The position numbers and the translations under genes are program-made. This document shows, in pieces, positions 1 to 9,000 of a stretch of DNA of 9,360 nt; the first letter of the stretch is position 1, and every line of letters begins with the position of its first letter. This DNA comes from Rubrivirga sp. (GTDB lineage Bacteria > Bacteroidota > Rhodothermia > Rhodothermales > Rubricoccaceae). The stretch is taken from contig JAAXJP010000663.1 of assembly GCA_012269805.1 (NCBI GenBank), positions 1-9,360 of the forward strand, given 5' to 3'. Below the pieces are notes generated by a model, which was not told where the DNA came from, did no database searches, and worked only from the letters and a program-made list of their open reading frames with translations.

Positions 1-3000
1 TTTATGCTCATAATTCTGTGATTAGTTCAGCTAATGGTGCTTTCCATGGATCAGGAAGTTTTGTCAAGACCGGAAATACTCTCGAGGCGCCAACCATGGG
101 TATTGGTTCAAATCACAAATTGACAGCAAACTCCCCAGCCCTCGGATTAGGAGGTGCTGACACTACTATCGCGAATATAATTCTCGAGGTTCCTGAATTT
201 GATTTGGCAGGCTTCTCGAGACCACTTCCAGCAGGTAGTAATCCAGATGCAGGAGCTTATGAGGACAGTCTTCAGCGAGGTAATTTTGACATGTATTTGG
301 ATCAATGTGGTTTATTAGTTTGGGCCACTCCTGTTAACGGTGGTAATTACCAACTAACATGGATGAATGGGCTAGACACATTGTCTAATTCTGATTCTTC
401 ATTTGTTCCTTCTGTCGGTTCCTACACAGTAGTCGGTTACTCTGAATATGGAGATACACTCACAAAATCAATCTCAGTTACGAATCCATTGAGTATTGAT
501 CTATTGTCTGTGAAGGATGCGTGTGTGGATATTAGTCAGTTTAGCGGAACGATCAAGTTTGACTCTCCTGAAGGGGGGTCTCCTTACGGTTCTTCTTATT
601 GGTATGAGTATGTCACAAATCTTACCGGTGCTAATGACTCTAACGGCTATTCAAACCGCCAAGAGTGGCATGACTACCAAGAGCCTGAATTTACGGGTCT
701 TGCGCCAGGTCAATATCTCTTTGAGTTAAGTGATGCTTCGGGTTGTTCGGTGTACGATACAGTAACCATCGGTTCAAAATATGGTCAAACAATTTATGTA
801 TCTGTAAATGGTGATGATCTCAACGACGGTACCGAAACAAATCCTTTAGCTACAGTAAATGAAGCATTGTCAAGACTATGTGATGGCGATAGTGTCATCA
901 TTGAGGCAGGTACGTATTACGAAAATATTGTTGTACCAGATGAATTAGCTTCTGTGACCATTATGTCACGTTTCGGCTTGAACCCGAGTGATTCTTCCAT
1001 CATCGATCAAACTATTATTAATGGTGATGCTGATGGGCGAGTTGTAGATATTTACACGAATTACAACTCAAGCTTTACTTCTGACACGGTATCCATCATT
1101 GGATTAACCATTAAGAACGGTTATGTGGCAAACTACGGCTATGGTGGTGGTATAGCAGTTCGATACAGAACGCTTGACCTAAGGTCTTCTAAGGTCATTG
1201 GAAGCGAAGCCTACTACGGCGGAGGTATTTATGCTACTGCGGCTTCATTAAAATTGTCAGATGTAGATATAACTAACAACACAGCTTCGTATAGGGGTGG
1301 TGGTATATATACTGAATCTAGTATCTATAATTACACAGTTAATGATGTGATTATTGAAAATAATACCGCGCAGCATGGGGGTGGTATTTACTTGAACAAC
1401 TACTTCTGGACATCTAGTAACTATGAAAATGAGTTCTCGAATTTCATTATTAGGAATAATACCGCAACTTCCTACGGTGGCGGAGTGTATGCTTATTTAG
1501 CAAACGCAGGTAGAGTCATTACTTGGAAAAACTGGTTAGTTACAGGAAACGTAGCAGAATATGAAGGAGGTGCTGTTTATACTACAGGCTACAACTCATC
1601 TTCAGAGCTTCACGTTGTTAATTCTATTTTCTACGGTAATGAAGCGAATAACACGCCTGGATTTTATGTAGAAGGAGGTGATGTAAACTTTATCCATTCA
1701 ACAATCGCAGGAAACGTAGAGAAGTCAAATGCATGGGGCACATATAAGAATACGCAGTTAAGAGTAGAATCTAATGCTGAAGCGCAGCTGTGGAATTCTA
1801 TCATTGCAGGTGATAGAACAGAGACTTATCAGATTGTATTGTACGATCAGGGTAGATTAACTTCTCACATGTCGCTTATAGACGGAGGTAATTCTGTGGT
1901 ATACCTTGAGCAGGATACAGCGAATAGCTACCAGTCAGGCAATACATATACAGGTTTGACATCGTCAAACTTTGTCGACGGGCCATTCACATTCGTTGAT
2001 GCTGGGAATGGAGATTTCACTCCTTCTGGGAACACTTCTGCAATTGGTGCCGGCTTGACGTCATTTACTGGGCCTGTGTTCCCAGTATATGACTACAATG
2101 GAGCCATTCGTCCAGATTCAGTGGGTACGCAACCAGATTTGGGTGCAATTGAGTCGGATATAAGTAGCCCTGAATTTGGTGTAGGATTTACAGTGGTTAA
2201 CAACACAGCCTGTGCAAATTCTATTGCAACAATACAGGCGCTTGCGCAACAAGGAACGGCTCCTTACGATTACTATTTCGTGAGTTTGAACCCAACTCAG
2301 AATCCTATTGCCGGGACGACTTCATTCACGAACAAATCTGCCAATAATCCGGTAACAATAGCTAATCTTTTCTCAGGGATTTACGGTTGTTATGCTGTTG
2401 ATGCTAACGGAGATTCGACCTATGCGGAGGTTGAGGTACAACAGGCAGACTCAGTGAATATTTTCATTGACAAAACGCCAATTTTCTGTGCTGGTGATGC
2501 AGATGGAGAATTGACTGCGACGGTAACTGGTGGAAATGGTCAGTATGCTGTTAACTGGATTTATCCGAATCAAAACTCGGTAAGTTCTTACGCCATCAAT
2601 AATTTGGACACAGGTGTGTACACCTTTACGGTAACAAGCGATGGTTGTATTTACACAGTCACCGATACTATTTCTGAGGTAAACCAATTGAGTCCATTGG
2701 CGATTACTTCTTCTATCAACAAAGCTGGAACTATTGTTTTAGATGACGCAGATGTACGTATCTGTATTGGCGATGAAGTAACGTTTGACGCGGGAAGTGA
2801 CTACATCAGCTACCTATGGGAAACACAGGATGGGTTTAATTCTCAAACGACTCAAACTATAAATGAATCGGAGTCAAAGAATTATTTCTTAACCGCTATT
2901 GACACCAATGGATGTTACAATTATGATACAGCCAAGGTTTATGTGGTTTATGAACCTAATGTGTTTGCTTCTAATGTAAATGTGGTTTCATCTGCTCAAA

Positions 3001-6000
3001 CACCTCAAGTAACTTCTTACTTATTAGGTGATGAAGAAAATCCAGATAACTTCTATTACTACGGTTATGATGTTCCAAAACCATATGGTTCTAACTATAA
3101 GAAAGGTCGTACTCAGTTTATTATCAGTGCGAGCGAGCTGCAAAGCGCAGGTTTAACAGAAAACACGACCATAAACAGTCTAGGGTTTGAAGTGGAATCT
3201 GCTGGTTCTATAGTTCAGCAATTCGAGATTAGAATGTCTCATACGACACAGCAACAATTGTCGTATTACGAGAACAATCTTGATTTAGTATATCAAGTTT
3301 CTGCCTTTTCACCAACTGCTGGTTGGGTTACTCACAATTTGAACACCCCATGGGCTTGGGACGGTGTGAATAACATAGTTGTTGATGTCCAATACGACAA
3401 CTTCAATTATGGGTCTATGACTCAGGTTAAGCTTAACAAAGTCAACTCTGGAATTACACTAACGCTTTCAGAATATGATAACTATGGTATTTACGGAAGC
3501 GCGAATACTTCATCATGGAGACCAAACGTAAGATTTGGTATTGATAAAGTTGAAGTTGCGGATACTATCAGAGTTTGTGATTTCTCCGTGTTAAACACCA
3601 CGGATGATTACGATCAATACCAATGGTACGTTGATGGAGTAGCAGATACCACAACGATTTCTAAGTACTTAGATCAGCCGGCAGACATCTTCTTACTGGC
3701 TATTGATGCGGCATCACAATGTTACATGTATTCAGATACGTTTAATGTTGCCTTGGATACTACACCGGTAGTCGATATCGTGCTTTCAAATTCTGTAATC
3801 TGTATTGGAGATACGGTATTTGCTGACGCAGGTACTGGGTTCGCTTCATATACATGGAACGACGGCTCTTCAGAGCAAGTGGCACAGCTATTTACTAGCG
3901 GAACCTACATTGTTTCAGCGGCATCTTCTAACGGTTGTCCAGGATACGATACCGTGAACGTTGTTGTCAACACGCCACCGGATCTCCTTGTAGAACTAAA
4001 CGGTGAGGTACTGACCTCTACGGATAGTGATGCCAAAGCAGGTAATAGTGGATGTACAGTTGTGAATCTGTTGCCGTACACGAACAACTTCGAGGATTCA
4101 CTGGTAGTTTGGAATCAATCAGACGATGATGATCTAGATTGGATCGCAAACATCGGACCTACGGATACAGATTTCTCAGGGCCTACTAACGATACTATTA
4201 GAAATGCTGGCGATTCTATAGGTACATACTTCTTTATTAATAGAGCAGGAGCTAATTCTGACGATAACAAGGTTGCGTATTTAACCAGCGATTGTATTGA
4301 TCTCTTGGGTGCTCAGAGTCCATTTATCGAGTTCTATTACCACATGTACGACGGCTACGCTACTGTATTGAATATTGATCAGATGGGAGATTTAGAAATC
4401 CAAGTAAGAGATGTAAGTCAAGGGACGAATTACTGGATCACTATGTTCTCTAAATCTGGTAATCAAGGTAATAATTGGCACAAAGGATACATCGATCTAA
4501 GTTCATTTGTCGGAACAACAGTTCAGCTTCGTGTGAAGGGTACCGCCGGTATTGGAGGTCCAAGAAGTGAGATGGCTGTGGATGGATTTAGTGTATTAGA
4601 TACTACTATCAGTGGTTCAAATGTTGTCGTAAACAATGGCCGTACGCCTCACGATAGAGTATGTGCTGGCGATAAGCTATATGCTAAGGCGCTCATAGAT
4701 GATAACGACATCTCTAGCGACATGTCATTCTTGTGGAGCGACGGCCGCACAGGAAACTTTATCACTCTTGATTCTACGGGCTGGTACAGTGTAATCATGA
4801 CTGACACGACTAACTGTGAGCTTGTTTCAGACAGCGTCTTCATTGAAGTTAGCCCAGCGCCTAATACTCTCTTAGCCGTTAGTGATACGCTACAATATTG
4901 TTATGGAGTATTCGATTCATTAATGATCAGCGCAGTTCCAGGTTACGCGAACTATGAATGGAATATTTCAGGTCAAGAAGCGGAAGTTGTTGAAGACTCG
5001 TGCAGCATCGAATTGGTTTTGACAGATTCTTACGGAGATGGATGGAATAACAATGTGGCCCAATTGATGGACGGTAACGGTGTTGTATTGGCTACTATTG
5101 GAGCTAACTTCAACTCTGGAAGCCAATATTTTGATACTATATCAGTTCCGACTGGAAATGCATATTCTATTGTAGTATCAAGCACTGGCAGCTATATTAG
5201 TGAAATAGGGCTTCACGTGTTGCAAAACGGAGATACCTTGTCGTCATATTCGAATACGTCGTCGACCTCTTTAGGGACGGTAATGGCGAATTTTTCGGCA
5301 AATTGTGGTACTCAGACAGAAAGTTCAGAATCTCAGTTGATAGGTAATTCAATGTTAATCATTGACTCTATTGCCACTGGTACTACTGGATATTATGTAA
5401 CCATTACAGATTCAGTTGGTTGTAGAGCTACTTCTGAGGTCGTGAATTTGATTCAGACGCCACTTCCTGAGATTACATTGACAGCGACTGATGTATTGTG
5501 TTTTGGTGAGTCAAATGGACAGATTGTACCAACAGTTAATGGATCAGGTGGCTTCGAATATTCTTGGAGCAATGGAGATTCTCTTAGTATTACAGATTCT
5601 CTTGCTGTGGGAACTTATGTATTGACTGTTACTGATACGTTTACCTGTACATCTGTAAGCTCAGTTGCAGTCGGTCAACCTCCATTATTCACATATTCAT
5701 TGACATCTGTTGAAGATGTCAAGTGTTACGACGGTAATGATGGTATGGCGACGTATGCTGTTGCTGGAGGTGTAGGAAACTACTCATACTCATGGACAGA
5801 TTCTACAAATACTTGGACGTCTACAGGTAAAGATCTTGAGTTTGCACCTATCGGTACATACTATGTGTCTGCACAGGACAGTAATGGTTGTGAGATTTTA
5901 GATACTGTTAGAATTGAACAGCCAGATGAATTGGTATTAACACTGGATTCAACTAAGAATCTAGATTGTTACCAAAGCGCCGATGGTGCTGTTTGGTCTA

Positions 6001-9000
6001 CAGTTGTAGGCGGTGCAGGAGGAAACGAATACAAGCTCAATGGATCTACCGTTGCAGATATTGATATTTCTCAGCTTTCTGCTGGTTTGTATACTCTATC
6101 TGTGGAGGACGATAATGGATGTATTGATAGTGTTTCATTCACCTTAACAGAACCACAATTGTTAACAGCAACTAACTACACTTCAAATTACGTTGGAGGG
6201 TTTGAGATCAGTTGTAATGACAATACAGATGGGTTTATTCAAGTAGATGTGAACGGCGGTACGCTGCCATATACTTACGAGTGGACAGATTCTGTTACGA
6301 CAGAGGATCGTTCAAACATTGGAGCAGGGAACTACTCACTGAAAGTTACCGATACAATGGGTTGTGAAGTATTTACATCCGCGGTTCTTTCTGAGCCATT
6401 AGAGTTAGTTGCTACTTCTACTCAGCAGGAGTTATTCTGTTACGGAGACTCAACTGCTGCATTGACTTACAGTGTTAGTGGTGGCGTAGGACCGTATGTG
6501 ACAAATTGGTCTAGTGTAAACGGAACCACTCCAGACAGTGTAAACGTTACATTCCAGGTCGATCTAAGAGGTGCCAGCCCAGATGTGTCAGGTATTCGCC
6601 TCATTCGTAATGGAGGGGGCTCGTATCAAATGAATACAGTTGCTGCATTAAACGACACTGTTTATAGAGTGACATTGACTATGTCTCCTGGAGAGCAGAT
6701 CATGTATAGATTCTTCAACGGGTCTTTAGCTGAGACAGTGAACCCTTCATGTGGTATCAATAATGCTGTAAGTGTAATAGAAAGAACATTTACTGCAGGA
6801 ACAAGCGACACTTCACTAGCAGTGGTAGGGTTCTCAGAATGTTCTACCTATGGTGGAGCACGTTCGGGAGCCTACGTTACTTCATCTAGAAGTATAGTTG
6901 GGCTTGCCTCTGATATTTACTACCAAATGTTCACCGACATGAACGGTTGTAGTGTGATGTTAGTAGATACAGTAGTAGAGCCTGCACCATTGGTATTGAC
7001 GCTGGATAGTATTTCAGATGTGACGTGTAAGAATGCGGACGATGCAAGTGTATCGGTTACAGTGACGGGCGGTAATGGAAATTACAGCTACAGCTGGAAC
7101 GGAGTTACTGCTTCATCAGAAGACTTATCGAATGTAGCTGCAGGTGTTTACACGTTGGTAGTTGTTGACGACAAGGGCTGTACGGATAGTTTATCGGTAA
7201 CGGTAACAGAACCAGACAGCTTGTTGGCCAGCTATGTATTGAGTGCATATATAGGCGGAAACAATGTAAGTTGTAACGGCGCCACAGATGGAAGCTTCGA
7301 TGTAAGTGTTCAAGGTGGAACATTGCCGTACGCGTTTGCATGGAATACTTCAGACACGACCGAGGATCTATCGAGCATAGGTCAAGGGTACTACAGTGTT
7401 GTTATTACGGATAACAATGGATGTAGCGTTACAGTCGGGGATAGTATTGTCGAGCCGGATGTATTGACGGCAACGATTAGTGCTACGGATGTATCGTGTA
7501 ACGGAGGAACAGACGGTACTGTCAGCGTTAATGTTGCTGGTGGGTCAGGACCATATTTAATGGAGCGCACGACAATTACAGGTTCGTCAATGGACGATAT
7601 CCATGTTACCTTCAGAGTAGATATGAGTGGCATTTCAAATGTTGGTACTGTTCAGTTGGTAACACGTTCGGGTCAATCTTTGACAATGACCTCGAATGGT
7701 ATGAGCGACGTATACATGGCCACTGTTTCGGCCGGTCAGGGCGATACGATTTACTATAGATATTACAATGGATCTGTACCAGAGTTGGTTCCATCTTCTT
7801 GTGGTGTATTGAACAACACATTCTTTGAGCGTGAGTTGATTCTAGGGTCTAACGATACCACTGTAATGGTAACCGGATTTGGCTCATGTGCTACAAGTGG
7901 TACGGCATACGCCGGGGCATTCCTAAGCGCAAGTGAAACCTTCAGCGATCTTGCAGCAGGAGATTACTCTATTTCTATCACCGACATGAACGGTTGTAGT
8001 GTTTTGTTAGTAGATACTGTAGTAGAGCCTGCGCCATTGGTATTGACGCTCGACAGTATTTCAAATGTGACGTGTAAGGATGCGGACGATGCAGATGTAT
8101 TCGTTACGGTGACAGGCGGTAATGGAAATTACACGTATAGTTGGAACGGCGTGAGCGCTTCTTCGGAAGACTTAAGCGATGTTGCTGCAGGACAGTATAC
8201 GTTGGTAGTTGTAGATGACAAGGGTTGTACAGACAGTTTGACTGTACTGATTACAGAGCCTGATAGTCTAGTTGCGACCTATGTGTTGAGTGCATATGCT
8301 GGCGGAAACAATGTAAGTTGTAACGGCGCCACAGATGGAAGCTTCGATGTGAGTGTTCAAGGTGGAACATTGCCGTACGCGTTTGCATGGAATACTTCAG
8401 ACACGACCGAGGATCTATCGAGCATAGGTCAAGGGTACTACAGTGTTGTTATTACGGATAACAATGGATGTAGCGTTACAGTCGGGGATAGTATTGTCGA
8501 GCCAGATGTATTGACGGCGACGATTAGTGCTACGGATTTATCGTGTAACGGAGGAACCGATGGAACGGTAAACGTTAATGTTGCTGGTGGATCAGGACCT
8601 TACACGGTTAATTGGTCTTCTTCAAACGGTGGTCAGATCAATAGCGCTTTGGGTGTAACGTTCAGAGTAGATATGACCAATCAAACTGTAGATCCATTGG
8701 GAGTAGATCTTGTACTTGGTTCAGGTCAAGTATTGGATATGGTTACTTATGATGATAGCATCTACCAAGCAACGGCATACTTCAATATTGGTGACAGCAT
8801 TAAATACAGATTCTTCAATGGATCAACGTCAGAAGTCGTTCCTGTAAGTTGTGGTGTCACTCAGAATCTAACATTGTTTGAAAGACTTCATGTGGTTGCA
8901 GGCGACACTACGTTACCGGCTAATTACTTCAGTTCATGTAGCTCTAGTTTCACTGGAAGTTCAGGGTACTCTATTTCATCTAATGATACACTTGATGCAG

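Larger units (their letters stand above)
6990..8036 (+). repeat. SprB super-unit 2 (repeats A2-B2-C2), 1047 bp
   Basis: A2 (6990-7220) opens LVLTLDSISDVTC; B2 (7221-7463) has YIGGNNVSCNGATDG, GGTLPYAFAW and SDTTEDLSSIGQGYYS; C2 (7464-8036) opens LTATISATDVSCNGGTDG and holds a nested domain. Cys-Cys spacing is 51, 50 and 166 codons. It is a close DNA copy of super-unit 3 at a constant offset of 1047 bases over its A and B parts and the first part of C. Each repeat ends with an acidic-Pro linker (TEPDS, VEPDV, VEPAP). Confidence 0.9.

Noticed and set aside
572..577. Run of six G as a possible slippage or frameshift site
   Set aside because: The frame continues with sensible SprB-like sequence on both sides (EGGSPYG), so nothing shows that a shift occurs.
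517..729. A 70-codon open frame on the + strand in another frame
   Set aside because: It lies wholly inside the large frame, which carries recognisable SprB-like sequence here. The alternative translation has no domain sense.
777..2159. Beta-helix as an active pectate lyase or glycoside hydrolase
   Set aside because: The fold signature is clear, but I could not point to a catalytic residue set. PMP-like coils favour a structural or adhesive role.
2451..7821. Several antisense open frames of 60-80 codons (2451-2687, 3905-4087, 4649-4843, 7105-7341, 7391-7633, 7612-7821)
   Set aside because: All are opposite conserved modules of the large gene, have no ribosome binding context that I can see, and translate to low-sense sequence. 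They are shadows.
7254..8503. Direct repeat as ends of a mobile element or a CRISPR-like array
   Set aside because: The repeat encodes in-frame SprB sequence, there is no transposase, no terminal inverted repeat and no short regular spacer pattern. It is a domain duplication.
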